A program made the position numbers and the translations under genes. A stretch of DNA of 64,000 bases from Paulinella micropora (taxonomy: Eukaryota; Cercozoa; Imbricatea; Euglyphida; Paulinellidae): positions 12,501-76,500 of the forward strand of contig WBZZ01003187.1 of NCBI GenBank assembly GCA_019918135.1, given 5' to 3'. The notes under the pieces are model-generated. The model ran no database searches. It saw only the letters and a list, made by a program, of their open reading frames with translations, and had not been told where the DNA came from. Positions 1 through 9,581 of the stretch are shown here, in pieces (the stretch's first letter is position 1; the number at the start of each line of letters is the position of its first letter).

Positions 1-74
1 CAGCGACGTTTTCAGTCACTTCTGGGCGGCACGACCGGAACTACAACGTCACCTGGGGCCATAAGTTGATACAA

Positions 75-605
75 ATTTTCTTATTTTGACGAAGGTCGAT
101 TGGATAAGGCGGTCACTTCTTCAAATTACCAACCGATTCATTGGCAATTTTCTTATTCGGACGAGGATCGAGTGGATAAGGCGGCCACTTCTTCAAATTA
201 CCAACCGATTCATTGGCAATTTTCTTATTCGGGCGAGGATCGATTGGATAAGGCGGTCACTTCTTCAAATTACCAACCGATTCATTTACAATTTTCTTAT
301 TCGGACGAGGATCGAGTGGATAAGGCGGTCACTTCTTCAAATTACCAACCGATTCATTGGCAATTTTCTTATTCGGACGAGGATCGATTGGATAAGGCGG
401 TCACTTCTTCAAATTACCAACCGATACATTGGTAATTTTCTTATTCTGACGAAGGTCGATTGGATAAGGCGGTCACTTCTTCAAATTACCAACCGATTCA
501 TTGGCAATTTTCTTATTCTGACGGGGGTCGATTGGATAAGGCGGTCACTTTTTCAAATTACCAACAGATTCATTGGCAATTTTCACAAGTCGGATTCATT
601 TGCAA
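75..605 (+). repeat. 72-bp minisatellite, about 7 copies
   Basis: Units start at 101, 173, 245, 317, 389, 461 and 533, exactly 72 bp apart. The core is ggataaggcggtcac followed by an AT-rich half. Because 72 is a multiple of 3, two plus-strand frames stay open across the array and would encode different 24-residue repeats. One contains SSNYQPIHWQFSY, the other LLQITNRFIGNFL. No start context, splice signal or domain argues for translation, so I read it as non-coding minisatellite DNA. The last unit decays after about 590. Confidence 0.9.
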
Positions 606-1029
606 TTTTCACAAGTCGGCAGTTTTACATGAGAGGGCTCATAATATTATCAAACATAGGCATATCGGCGGAATGCAGCAGAGGGTAACGTGAGGCAGCC
701 ACAGTCATAAAGCGGCAGTTTTGAAACGAAGGAATTCGTACAAAATCCTTTTGGGAGGCCGACGGGGCCGAAGATATGAGTAACGGGATTCAACGGATTT
801 TACTCCGGCGAAAATGGAATTATTAATATTTATCCGGGGCTAGTATAGTCTCACACTAAGTGGGAGGGACGATGAGTGAATTTAGGTCGACACGGGGTTG
901 TAATTTTATCCGAGGACATTGTGTCTGGTCATCGACCGTCACTCGTGATAATTTTTCACATTTTATCCCGGTTTGGATCGGCTGATCGTAACTTGACTTC
1001 TCGCGCACCCTGACGAGGGCCCGCTCGAG
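606..1029. other. Intergenic DNA, no feature seen
   Basis: I see no convincing reading frame, repeat or RNA gene here. Confidence 0.4.
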
Positions 1030-2480
1030 GGGGAGAGGGGATTATGCCGGCCCACCCGGTATATAATGGCATTACCCGATGTTCCGGTCTGTTCGGTTAT
1101 CCTTGGCTTGGAGAGTACGGAGTCCCTTCTACGTTAGGTATTCCTTATTCTACAAGTCGTTAGACAGTTATTATATTATTAAATATTGAGTCACGGTAAC
1201 AACTCTTTGCAGGCTTGGGTGCAACTTACGATCACGTGTAGAACGTAGATTGTGAGGTGCGGTCTAGTTCTCAAACGGATAGTGTCTTTTTGTTTCGAGT
1301 TATTAATAACAGTCATAAACCGGTAGTGTCGGGTTGGTATTGTAAACTTGATATCCGATGTCGCTCTTTTACCGGGCACTTACACAGATGGCTAGGAAAC
1401 AGCCTTTATGGGATACGATTCGTAGCTACCTATGTACGGTAGTAACCGACCTTCCAGTGCATTTATCCTTTCGCAAGCAATGGAGGTGGGTAACCCAATT
1501 CCCATTGCCACCTGATCTGAGGGGACAGCAGGTGAGAAGCTATTGTCCCAGTGGCAACAATGACCCCGACCTTGTACCGAACCAGTGAACCCGCCTCGAT
1601 GCCTTTGAGATTCACGACTCGGTTTCGTTTTGCGCATGGCCCCGGTTGACCACCGGGGCCGACTCTGTCGGGCCCGAGAGGTGTATTGTGTGACTTTAAG
1701 TTTTTTCGTAATAAGAGGGAAGGAAAACAACGGTCATATTCACGCTCGCCACTCTTAAGAGTAAGTAGTGATTCACGCCGACGTGTTCTAACCGACCTCA
1801 GATATCGTTTTTCTCCAATTATGACGAGCACAGGATGCAGTCGATTTACTTTATTATTAATAATTATGTAACTTTACTTTTCAAGTTCTTGGTCTACTTA
1901 ATTTACAGTAGTTTTATGCGTTCACTTTTCACACCCAGTACCAGATATTTTTGTCTTTTTTGAGGCGGTTAGTAACTATTACCAATTTACTTGTGCGGAA
2001 TCACCACACTGCAGAGTCTGCACTGCCGCGCGTTTACAAGCTCAGAAATAGAACTGAAAGGGAGGGAGCAGGGCCCTGAAGCATATTTTGCTCGGTCCCC
2101 TAATCTCCCACGTCGCATCAATACGTCGTACTAATAAATAAAATTGAAAACCAAACTGATTTGGGAGGCCCCCGCCTAAGCGAAAATGACTGGGAACGGC
2201 GAAAAACATTGCGTTTCCGTCCCTTGTCCACAAATTTACTGTAAACTAAGTTGAAAGCGTGTTTCACGGGAAATCGGGGACTTGAAAAAGCTAATACGAG
2301 TGGGAAAAATGGCAATGGCTAAAAATAACTTTGACTTGATTGTTTGAAATCATTTCTGAACGGAATCGAAAACTAGTTAGTGAAGTCAAAACGTCGTGCA
2401 GAGGAGAATCTAATGAACCGGTCAAAAAGAGTGACTTATCAACGGTAAAGGTTTGGCTGGTCGTTGAGGTGCTCAGTCTG
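1030..2480 (-). repeat. LTR-like DNA of gypsy copy 1
   Basis: On the minus strand this follows the polypurine tract of gypsy copy 1 and has no long frame. Its first ~200 bases (2480 down to about 2250) resemble the DNA after the polypurine tract of gypsy copy 2 (53180-53380), so both probably belong to the 3' LTR. The part at 1030-1200 resembles 57275-57465 in reverse complement, including a ccattatatACCGGGGTGGG-like stretch. I could not fix the outer LTR end or a target duplication. Confidence 0.5.
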
Positions 2481-2499
2481 ATAGCTCCCCCCTCAGACC
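2481..2499 (-). other. Polypurine tract of gypsy copy 1
   Basis: The minus strand reads GGTCTGAGGGGGGAGCTATC. The same context (GGTCTG, a G-run, then AGCTATCAGACTGAG) recurs at 53161-53190 after gypsy copy 2, which marks it as the plus-strand priming site upstream of the 3' LTR. Confidence 0.6.
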
Positions 2500-3028
2500 T
2501 AACGGTTGAGTTGAGTTGCGTACAGAATGATTGATTAACGAACGAAGTATGATGTCTCGCTAAAAAAAAAGGGTCAAAAGGAAACTTGAAGAGAGATGGG
2601 TGAGTCTCTTAAACCATAGGAGAGTAAAAGAATGATGCGTCTATACTGGCGCGATACGGGTGATGATCAGCCGGGGCCGGATATCCATGATCTGCAGCGG
2701 GACTGGGACAATTGAGGCGCAGTAGCGAGCGATGATATCGGGGGGCGATGTCGAGCCGTAGAAAATTAGGTGACCGGGTATCACATAGCCGAGATGAACC
2801 AATGAAGCACCAAGTATGCCGTGCCGATATAACCACTGAGGGGTTCAATTTCGGTGAGAATAATCGTTGACCTGCAGGCACAAGAGGCGATCAAGGACTT
2901 ACATGGACACGCCGGTCATGGCGTAATGTTTCTAGGGACGATGACGGTTCAAGTGGGAAAAGCGCTGGGAGGGGGGCGGGTGAAGCCATTACGATGGGTA
3001 AAACCCTCTTGAGAGTGAAGGGGGGTGG
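2500..3028 (-). other. 3' untranslated part of gypsy copy 1
   Basis: This lies between the pol stop and the polypurine tract. It aligns by eye with 52740-53165 of copy 2, sharing CTGCAGGTCAACRATYATYC and a ggctcgacrtc segment. No coding frame is conserved between the copies. Confidence 0.55.
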
Positions 3029-3541
3029 CTACTCCTTGGACTTTGCTTGCTTGCCCTTCTGGAAGACATGCAGCGGAAAGGATTCGCCGGTGATGAGAAT
3101 ACCTCGAAGACGCGTAAGAACGTTGGCGGGGAGCCGACCTTTGTCCTTGTTCTTATTGAAGGGACGCCACTCAATATGGCGATGAACGACTTGATCGTTG
3201 GTGATGTCGAAGAGGAGGGGCTTCCAGGAGGCCAGGGGTTTGTTCCAGCTCTGGACGGTAGCTTTGTCCTTCATGTCTTCGTAGATGGGGCGGAAGAGAG
3301 AGTTGGTGTCCGAGGTTATGCCGAGTTGGTGAACCACGAGGTCATGTTCCTCATTTTCCGGATTCTCGTCTAGAACGATGCCAAGCTTGACTTGGTTGCG
3401 GTCGATGAAAGCAACGACTTCACCAGTGGTGTAGTTGACTGTGTTGTCATCGTAGTTGTCCACTGCGACTGAATTAAGCGGGGCGACGCCATCGGTGGGA
3501 GCAGTGTATGGGGAGAGGTGTGAGCGGTCGATCCGCTTCAA
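3029..3541 (-). pseudogene. Ty3/gypsy pol C-terminal tail (copy 1)
   Basis: The 170-codon frame begins at KRIDRSHLSPYTAPTDG and continues the integrase frame after a short deletion. The matching part of copy 2 lies at 52137-52645 with the same motifs (RIDRSHL, GEVVAFIDR, QVKLGIVLDE, ITGESFPLH). It is the extension that follows the integrase SH3-like region (VLQFDGPYTI) in this family; its function is unknown. Copy 1 lacks 2 nt relative to copy 2 just upstream of this block (about 3583-3600), which separates it from the integrase frame. Confidence 0.75.
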
Positions 3542-3578
3542 TACCTTGTTGGTCTTGAGGTGTCGAAGGTTAAAGCAG

Positions 3579-4613
3579 TTAGAGTTGACCTGCTAAGATC
3601 GTGTAGGGGCCGTCGAACTGAAGGACGGACGAGGCGGGAATGCCTTGCTTGGAGGGCTTAGGTCGGTAGACGGTGACGGTGTCGCCAACCTTCCACTCTT
3701 TGACAACCTTGCGGCTGCCCTTGTTCTTCTGGGCAACAGATCGGGCGCGGGAGACGTCTGTGTACGTGCTGATATACGCCGTGACTGCAGCGCGGGCGCA
3801 GCGTAGCAGTTCGATCTGCTCGGAAGACTGAAGCGAAAGCGTAGAGGAAGCGTCGAGAGCGGCGCTTGAGGCGGAGGCGCGGGCAGTGACGATTTCCGGG
3901 GAATCGAAAAAGTCCAGTGTGCACCGGGGTTTGCGCGCTAGCATGCCCTCAAAGGCGGTTGTACCTGTAGCCGTGGACACGTAGGTGTTCTGGGCGAAGG
4001 AGAGGGACGGGATGATGCTAGGCCAGTTCGGTTTGTCTGCCTTGGGCAGAGATTGGATCACTGCGCGGATCGCCTTGTGTCGGCACTCCACAAAGCCGAG
4101 TTGATGGTGCGAGTAGGGTGCGGTGGTCAGCCAGTCGAGGCCGGCCTCACTGCAGAAGCGCTTGGCTAATGTACCTACAAACGAGCTGTGGTAGTCGGAG
4201 AAGATGGACTCCGGAAAACCAAAGATGTATGCCCATCGGTTGAGGATGATCTCAACTGTCTCTTCGGCGGAGGTGGAGATGCAGGGAACGAATTGGAGAA
4301 ATCCTGAGAAGAGATCGATGATCGTCAGGATATACTGAAAAACAGCGCCCGGAATGCCGACGTGCTTATGATCGATGCCGATACCTTGACCTTGACCGCT
4401 CCACTTCAGCGAAGAGTAGCGGCCATGGTTGAGGGTGAGGCGGGCGTGGACCATTCGGCAAAAGTGGCAGTCGCGGAAGGCGGCGAGGACATCAGCGTGC
4501 ATAATATCCGTGCCGTCGATACGGAACCAAATGTAGCGCTCCTTGTGGCAGGTGCAGGCGGGCATTTTGTCAAATTCTCTGAATTGAAAGCTGAATTGAA
4601 AGCTGAATTCTAG
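3579..4613 (-). pseudogene. Ty3/gypsy integrase (copy 1), 5'-truncated
   Basis: The frame covers an integrase that would insert LTR-retrotransposon cDNA. It shows a CxxC (CHFC) of the zinc-binding region, then a DD35E core. The acids sit in GIGIDHKHVG, in FSDYHSSFVG and in GFVECRHKAI, with exactly 35 residues between the second Asp and the Glu. A basic linker (AQKNKGSRKV) and an SH3-like segment (VGDTVTVYRP, VLQFDGPYTI) follow. The frame stops at AGQL through a 2-nt loss relative to copy 2. The element ends abruptly near 4613 in a short gaattgaaagct duplication, so protease, RT and gag are missing. The core is better kept here than in copy 2. Confidence 0.85.
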
Positions 4614-4639
4614 AATCCTGCCACCCTACATTTCCGGTA

Positions 4640-4960
4640 AAAACGACACCATATCGCAATTTGCGGCCAATGAAGAAAACAAAGAAATTCGTCGCAATTT
4701 GCGGGTCTTAGCTAAAAAACTTTTTTTTCAGCAAAGGACATTTCGGCAGTCGCAAATTTAAAAGTGTCTTTTTTCGGGAGAGATTGGCGGGCGGGGAAAT
4801 TGAATTAGCTTATTAAATTTTCCCCGCCCGCCAATCCTTCCCCAAAAAAGCGATGCTAAATTTGGCATTGCCTTTTCTGACCTCGAAAAAAAAATCTGCC
4901 ATGTCTTCAACCCGGTACAGGCGGCGACAAATTTCAAAGATACCGCAAATTGCGGCTAAA
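4640..4960. promoter_or_regulatory. Cluster of CGCAATTTGCG-like palindromes
   Basis: Near-palindromic CGCAATTTGCG occurs at about 4654 and 4691, half of it at about 4749, and the reverse form CGCAAATTGCG at about 4945. GGCTAAAAAG or TTAGCTAAAAAA follows some copies. The cluster lies upstream of the plus-strand gene at 5135, so it may be its regulatory region. That role is inferred. Confidence 0.35.
4783..4835. repeat. Inverted repeat with E2F-like arms
   Basis: Left arm ATTGGCGGGCGGGGAAATT and right arm AAATTTTCCCCGCCCGCCAAT form an 18-19 bp stem around a ~15-nt AT-rich loop. TTGGCGGG-type cores resemble eukaryotic E2F sites. It may instead be the remnant of a hairpin insertion. Confidence 0.5.
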
Positions 4961-4985
4961 AAGTCGAAAACCTCCGTTTGCGAAC

Positions 4986-5034
4986 TTTCGGCGGGGGGGG
5001 GCCTCCCCCCCCCCCTCTTTGGGGGAGGGGGCCT
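4986..5034. repeat. G/C homopolymer hairpin
   Basis: A run of nine G, then cctc, a run of C and finally a G-rich run can fold back on itself. It is low-complexity sequence at the left edge of the GC-rich island. Confidence 0.5.
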
Positions 5035-5134
5035 GAGAATGTGGCGAAAGCAAAAAAAAGTCTGAGCTCTCTTTTGGCTTGTGCGCCGCACACTCACATA
5101 CTCACCCCGGCGGCGGCAGCGGCGCGGGGGGCCC

Positions 5135-6007
5135 ATGTCGGACCACCTGGATGGCAGGTTCTCCGTGAGCATCTTTGGTAGCATCACAGCAGACCCCTTG
5201 CTAGGCTTGATCAACGTGTCCCGAGCGCTGAACTACGTCCAGGACTGCGGCCTCAAAAGAGCACGCCAAAAGATCCAGAGTGCCAAGCGCAGGTTCGGTG
5301 ACGTGGTCTTCACTCGGATCAAATTTAAGGGCACTCCGCTCGCCAGCCTCGCCTGCAGCCAGGATTCCTTAGCCAGATTGTTTGATCGATTGGAGCTCAG
5401 AGGACCAGCAGCCGAGGAATTGCTCAAGGAGTTTAAGCGCGTTTGTGGCGACCCCTCTTTACAGCTCCCTGCGGTTTATCACATGATTCCGGGCTCCAAT
5501 GTCATGGAAGGAGACAAGGGCTCTGCTCAGCCGCCCGAGACCAGCGACGAAACAACGGAGGAGGAGGAGGGGGAGGACGAGGACAGCGACAAAGAAGAAG
5601 ACGAAGCAGAAGCAGCAAGGGCGGTTGCGCCAGTGTCGTCGGCGGCCCCGGGCGCGGCCCCCGAGAAGGTTCGTCCCAGAAAGAAGCAAAGGAGAGAGCC
5701 CGCGGGAACCAGCGGGCCCCCGCCTGCCGGCAGAGGTGAGATTGCCAAGAGCGTCCGGGAACGGAAGCAGCGCCTGTCCCAAATGGCAGAGTCCATCCAC
5801 CAACTGGCCAGGCTCGAGAAACAACTAGACATCGCGCTGGAAACCTTGCGCTCCTTTGGCCCCACCTCTCAGTTCCGCGCGGAGGCAGTGGAGCTGTTCT
5901 TAGACAAGGTCTCCTTGGAGTTGGGGGATGGGGCCCTCCGCGCCGGGGTCCAGGCCCCCGCGGCCCCCGCGCCACCATTTCCGCCGGCGCCAGCGGGCCT
6001 GGCCTGA
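5135..6007 (+). CDS. Acidic/coiled-coil protein with antirepressor-like N-terminus (weak)
   Basis: I prefer the ATG at 5135 (MSDHLDGRFSVSIFGS) to the in-frame ATG at 5081, because the extra residues there are low-complexity basic sequence. Length from 5135 is 290 aa. Residues ~8-105 form a compact region (LINVSRALNYVQDC, KRARQKIQSAKRRFGDVVF, TPLASLACSQDSLARL) that faintly resembles Bro/KilA-type antirepressor-like domains; I am not sure of that. Then come a long acidic tract (EEEEGEDEDSDKEEDEAEA), a basic RPRKKQRRE nuclear-localisation-like patch, a predicted coiled coil (RERKQRLSQMAESIHQLARL) and an Ala/Pro-rich tail. It is intronless and far more GC-rich than its surroundings. It converges with the gene at 6152, with T/A-rich ends between them. 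Confidence 0.55.
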   Translation: MSDHLDGRFSVSIFGSITADPLLGLINVSRALNYVQDCGLKRARQKIQSAKRRFGDVVFTRIKFKGTPLASLACSQDSLARLFDRLELRGPAAEELLKEFKRVCGDPSLQLPAVYHMIPGSNVMEGDKGSAQPPETSDETTEEEEGEDEDSDKEEDEAEAARAVAPVSSAAPGAAPEKVRPRKKQRREPAGTSGPPPAGRGEIAKSVRERKQRLSQMAESIHQLARLEKQLDIALETLRSFGPTSQFRAEAVELFLDKVSLELGDGALRAGVQAPAAPAPPFPPAPAGLA

Positions 6008-6151
6008 GTTTCGCGCGCGGCCCCCGCGTGCAGGTTTTGGCCGGGCTTTTAATCGTACTACCTTTTCTGAGCTTTACTCGAGAGCTGTAGCAACGGCACG
6101 TTTGCCACACCTCCCCGGCCCGGACAAAAACTTTTTTATTAAAAAATGTCA

Positions 6152-7120
6152 CTAGAGAAAGTCGATCACGTAACAGCTGGCCAACAGCCTGCGCACCATC
6201 ACGGCGCCTTCCGGGTCCGACAGGGCCAGAAAGTCGTGGTCGAACTCCTCGAGCGTGGGCTCCCTGTCGACGTTAGCTAGCAGCAAGCGCGCGTACTCGG
6301 GCTGGCCGCAAATGTAGACATTGAAGTAAACCCACCACAGCGAAGTCTCGCAACTCTCGTTGCACAGCAGCTCGTACGCCGCGGCCCACCCCGCTAGCGC
6401 GGGCCCGGGTGCGACGCTGGACGCCTTGCAACGCTGGTAGAACCGTTCGGCGAGGTTGTCGTCGAAGCGGCCCCGCGATTGCGGGTAGCGGTCATGAAAG
6501 TTCAAGATGTTGAGCGCGGCCGCGATCGGGAGGTAGTAGTGCAGGCTGAAAGCCTGCACTGGCGCGCCCCTGCCCTGGCACTCACGGTAGATGGTCTCCA
6601 GCGCGCACCTCACCGCACCCGGGCCAGCAGCGACGGGGGCGATCAGCGCGCCGCCGCAGTTCGGCACAACCACCTTGGCCACGGGCCGGTAGCGCACGAC
6701 ACAGTCCCGCAGCACTTGGCGCATGAACCGGAACTCAGCCGGTGACGCACGGGTAGCGCTCGCAAACACCAGGAGCTCTGTGTCCGGGTAGTGCGACAAC
6801 GCCTCGGACTCGGCCAACAAGGTGTGGCTGACAAAGGCCGCACTGTCCAGCGCATCGGACGCACCTAATCCACGGGGCAGCAGCGCACTCAAGGTCGTGC
6901 TGAGCTCGGCCAGCAGCTCGGCGCGGCTGTGCGGCCTCACGCGCACGAGGCCCGACTGCAGGCGTTCGAGCAGAAAGTCGAGGGCCCGTTCGGCCGCCTT
7001 GGCGTCTAAGCCCAGCCGCACGGGCGACGATGCCATGAGCGCGGCCTGTACTGAGACACAGTGTCTCCCGCCGCTAGCACGACGCGACACCCGCGCACCT
7101 GCGCGGCGAGCGTTAGGCAC
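6152..7120 (-). CDS. Unrecognised 322-aa protein
   Basis: This is a long clean frame in the GC-rich island, with an alternative Met at 7036 (MASSPVRLGLDAKAAERAL) that gives 294 aa. It is mostly alpha-helical in character and has no signal peptide or membrane segment. Distinct stretches are TELLVFASATRASPAEFRF, AKVVVPNCGGALIAPVAAG, LHYYLPIAAALNILNFHDRY and a C-terminal VRRLLASCYVIDFL. I do not recognise the family. Its 3' end nearly touches that of the plus-strand gene ending at 6007. The shared spacer contains ttttttattaaaaaa, which could serve polyadenylation on both strands. Confidence 0.55.
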   Translation of the reverse strand: MPNARRAGARVSRRASGGRHCVSVQAALMASSPVRLGLDAKAAERALDFLLERLQSGLVRVRPHSRAELLAELSTTLSALLPRGLGASDALDSAAFVSHTLLAESEALSHYPDTELLVFASATRASPAEFRFMRQVLRDCVVRYRPVAKVVVPNCGGALIAPVAAGPGAVRCALETIYRECQGRGAPVQAFSLHYYLPIAAALNILNFHDRYPQSRGRFDDNLAERFYQRCKASSVAPGPALAGWAAAYELLCNESCETSLWWVYFNVYICGQPEYARLLLANVDREPTLEEFDHDFLALSDPEGAVMVRRLLASCYVIDFL

Positions 7121-7496
7121 AGAGCGACGTCGCGAGAATGTGCCGCGACGACCACCGTAGTAGACGCAGGATTAACGGCGCGAGACGGCAGGTTTCCCAT
7201 CAGGTTAGCGCCAGAATTTAAGCAAGAGTCCACGAGGTGCAACACAATCAGCCACCCAAAAAAAACCGAGCCAGAGAAACAAAAAGGGAGGGAACCAAAA
7301 ATCGCACGAAGGGAAAGAGAAAACTAGGCCCAGGCGCGGCCGGACACCTCCCCATATTTTGTGGCCGGACTTTCCCCCTCCCGCCTGTCTTTCCTGATGT
7401 CACTAACTGTCCTATGCCAGCTACATCCAAACCACGGTCGCCTTCTCCACAGTTTTTAGTAAAAGAAACGTTTCAGCAAATTAGCTTTCGCTGTGT
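7121..7496. other. Spacer between two minus-strand genes
   Basis: It starts GC-rich and turns A-rich near 7255-7325 (purine-rich aaaaagggaggg). I see no supported gene. It may hold the 3' end of the MYND gene and the promoter of the 6152-7120 gene. Confidence 0.35.
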
Positions 7497-8073
7497 TTAA
7501 AGCAAAGGGGGACGTGCAGCAGCCAGTCGGGCCGCTGCAGAGTGCTGTCCCAATGGCGCCGCGCCGCGGATCGCTGGCAACAGTCGGCACTCGTGCTTGT
7601 GAATCGGCCAGTCGCTTCGCTGGTGCTCAACTCCACAATAGACCTTCACGAGGCAGCGCGCGCATTTGTGCCCCACGCCAGCACAACCCCCCACAGCACA
7701 CACCCCAAGACACGCTTCGCTCTCCAGGCCTTGGGCATGCATGCGGTACTCCGCAAATTCGGGCTACCGACGGCCTCGCGGCCAATGTGCGCAGAGAACA
7801 CAGCTCCTTGTGCAACTCCGGCCAGGGCAGCCGCTCTAGCCTCGCGCGCTTCTTGACGCCCGTCCGGGAGAGCTGTCCGTTGAGGTCACGGCATTCGGCC
7901 AGCCAAGCGCGCTTTTGGGCCGTAACCGACTTTTTGCCGAGAGCGTTGGGCACAACGTGCGCTGGCCTGAACAACTCCTCTCTCTTGTCTACTTCCGTTA
8001 ATTCCCCTGGCACCGAGGGAAAGAAAGGGGGAGGGTTCAGGGCGACAAAAGGGGGGTACAGTCCCATGGCCAT
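7497..8073 (-). pseudogene. MYND zinc-finger protein, frameshifted
   Basis: The upstream frame starts at MAMGLYPPFVALNPP and contains a basic region (VTAQKRAWLAECRDLNG, KKRARLERLPW). Near 7740 it must pass into a second frame that encodes a C-terminal MYND finger. The visible ligands are CAVGGC, CARC, YCGVEHQ and HKHEC, with the usual SDWPIHK segment. The break falls at a tandem gcatgcatgc (7735-7744). Removal of one 4-nt unit would join the two frames, so a 4-bp duplication is the likely cause. MYND fingers bind proline-rich partner peptides. The copy is either a pseudogene or carries a sequence error. Confidence 0.65.
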
Positions 8074-8167
8074 TTTTTAATTTGTGTCTCCTCTCTCTGT
8101 CTCTCAAAGGAAAGGGGACGTGTGTGGAGAGAGAAGAGAGAACGGAGGGAGACGACGCATGGACAAG
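8074..8167. other. Short spacer before inverted-repeat arm
   Basis: TC/AG-rich low-complexity DNA (tctctctctgtctctc and its purine counterpart ggagagagaagagag) can fold back. I see no gene. Confidence 0.4.
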
Positions 8168-9256
8168 CCCCCACTGCTTCAGGTACACATGCCCTGCGGG
8201 CCCAAACACCTCTCTAACTACATCTATTACACCTCGGCTCTGCCGGACCCGAAATCTTAAATAATTAATAAGGCAACTTTCAAGTTGTAAATATTACAGC
8301 AAACTTAGAATCGCACAAAAACTGTTAGTAAATGAGAAGCAATATATTGCGAAATCACGAACTCAGAAATTTTGGGAGCTTAATATAAGCGGCACCAGTG
8401 GTCAGGCGACCGGGGCAAGCACATATAATTTATAACACGAGAGTGTAGTACGAGTGAAAGCGGGTCCGTTGACTGCAATAATACAAGAGAACTCAATCGA
8501 TGGTCCGATCATGTAGAATCGTCATGGCGTAGAGGGAAGCTTGCAATCCATCGCAACTTCTTCTAAATTAAAGTTTCGGAGTACACTTGAATTGGAAATT
8601 GAAGTCATTGATAAAGCCCTCCCCCTCTTCACTCCAAAGTTCAAGCTGCCGATACTCTTCAGGTTCGTCCTTCTTCTTTTGGGACGTTGCCACGAGCGCT
8701 TCCCAAAAATAACTTTCACCCGTCAGGAGGTCCGTAACGTCCTCGTCTTTACGACCATTGAAGAAATTGTCATTGAAGAAGTCTATCAGGTCAGCAGGGC
8801 GCTTCCACTCATTATGCCACTCCTTGGGCAGTTCGATTCTTGTTCCTTCTGTGTTCGTTTCCAGTTCACGCAAGGTTTTGACAAACTCCAGAGCATCGCT
8901 GGCCAAGCACCAACCTTGCCGCAAGATCTCCATAATTTCTTGCTGGAGATGTTTTTTGAGCAGCAGTTGTTCCAACTAGAAAATATTGTTTGAGATTTGA
9001 TAAACTTCAAATCAGTATGTTCCAGTAATTGAAATATGAAAAATGTACTAGTCATTGAAATATGAAAAGTTCGTCGTTATGCATATATTAATATTCTCAT
9101 GTGAAATTTGGTATTTAAACAAAATACAATTTAAAAAATACACGGAACCCACCTGTGCCAAAGCGTCGTCGCTTTCCATCTCTTCTTTGAAACTTTCCAA
9201 AACCTTACACAGCTTTTTTGGCTGAAGCTTCTTTTTGGTGATTAAGACGTTATGCC
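8168..9256 (-). repeat. Left arm of a 1,089-bp inverted repeat
   Basis: It is the reverse complement of 14060-15148 over exactly the same length, with no indel that I can see and one clear mismatch (an Asp/Glu change, near 8608 and 14714). The outer end is CCCCCACTGC and the inner end is GACGTTATGCC. It contains the 3' part of the spliced gene below. Confidence 0.93.
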
Positions 9257-9581
9257 CGCTGGGGTACAAGCTCGCGAGCTCATAGAAGTTCCCAAGGCGC
9301 GTTTCGTCTAGCTCCTTCCAGCTCTTGCTGAACGCAATTTTAGCGTACTCCCAAAAGCTTGAGTCCACAGGCTTCTGGCGCTCACCATGCAAGGTGTGCA
9401 ACAGCGCTTGAGTACGCAAAGCGAGCTGGAGAGTACGCTCGGCTTTCGGGGGCATGTGGATGGTTGGTGTCACGAAGGGAGTATCGACTTTGACAATTGT
9501 ACAAGCACGGCCCAAAAGCTGAAGAAGAGCGTCAAAGGGCTTGGCAATAAGCTTCTTCAGGGTATGCGCGAGGCAAACCAT
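8568..9581 (-). CDS. Spliced gene of unknown function (278 aa)
   Basis: Exon 1 is 9153-9581 and exon 2 is 8568-8975. The 177-nt intron (8976-9152) begins GTGGGTT and ends TTTTCTAG, and the frames join in phase 0 (DDALAQ to LEQLLLKKHL). The product is helical and charged, rich in Lys/Glu and Leu (QPKKLCKVLESFKEEMES; RPADLIDFFNDNFFNGRKDE). I recognise no domain. The start at 9581 is uncertain, because upstream DNA merges into the reverse transcriptase frame ending at 9557 in another phase. A second copy of the 3' part, intron included, lies at 14060-14748. It could be an accessory gene of a mobile element. Confidence 0.6.

Noticed and set aside
75..605. CRISPR-like array
   Set aside because: Units are contiguous 72-bp repeats without unique spacers, in eukaryotic DNA and without cas genes.
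5443..6152. Other-frame ORFs inside the GC-rich island (up to 216 codons)
   Set aside because: High GC keeps all frames open; composition is Arg/Pro/Ala-rich without motifs.
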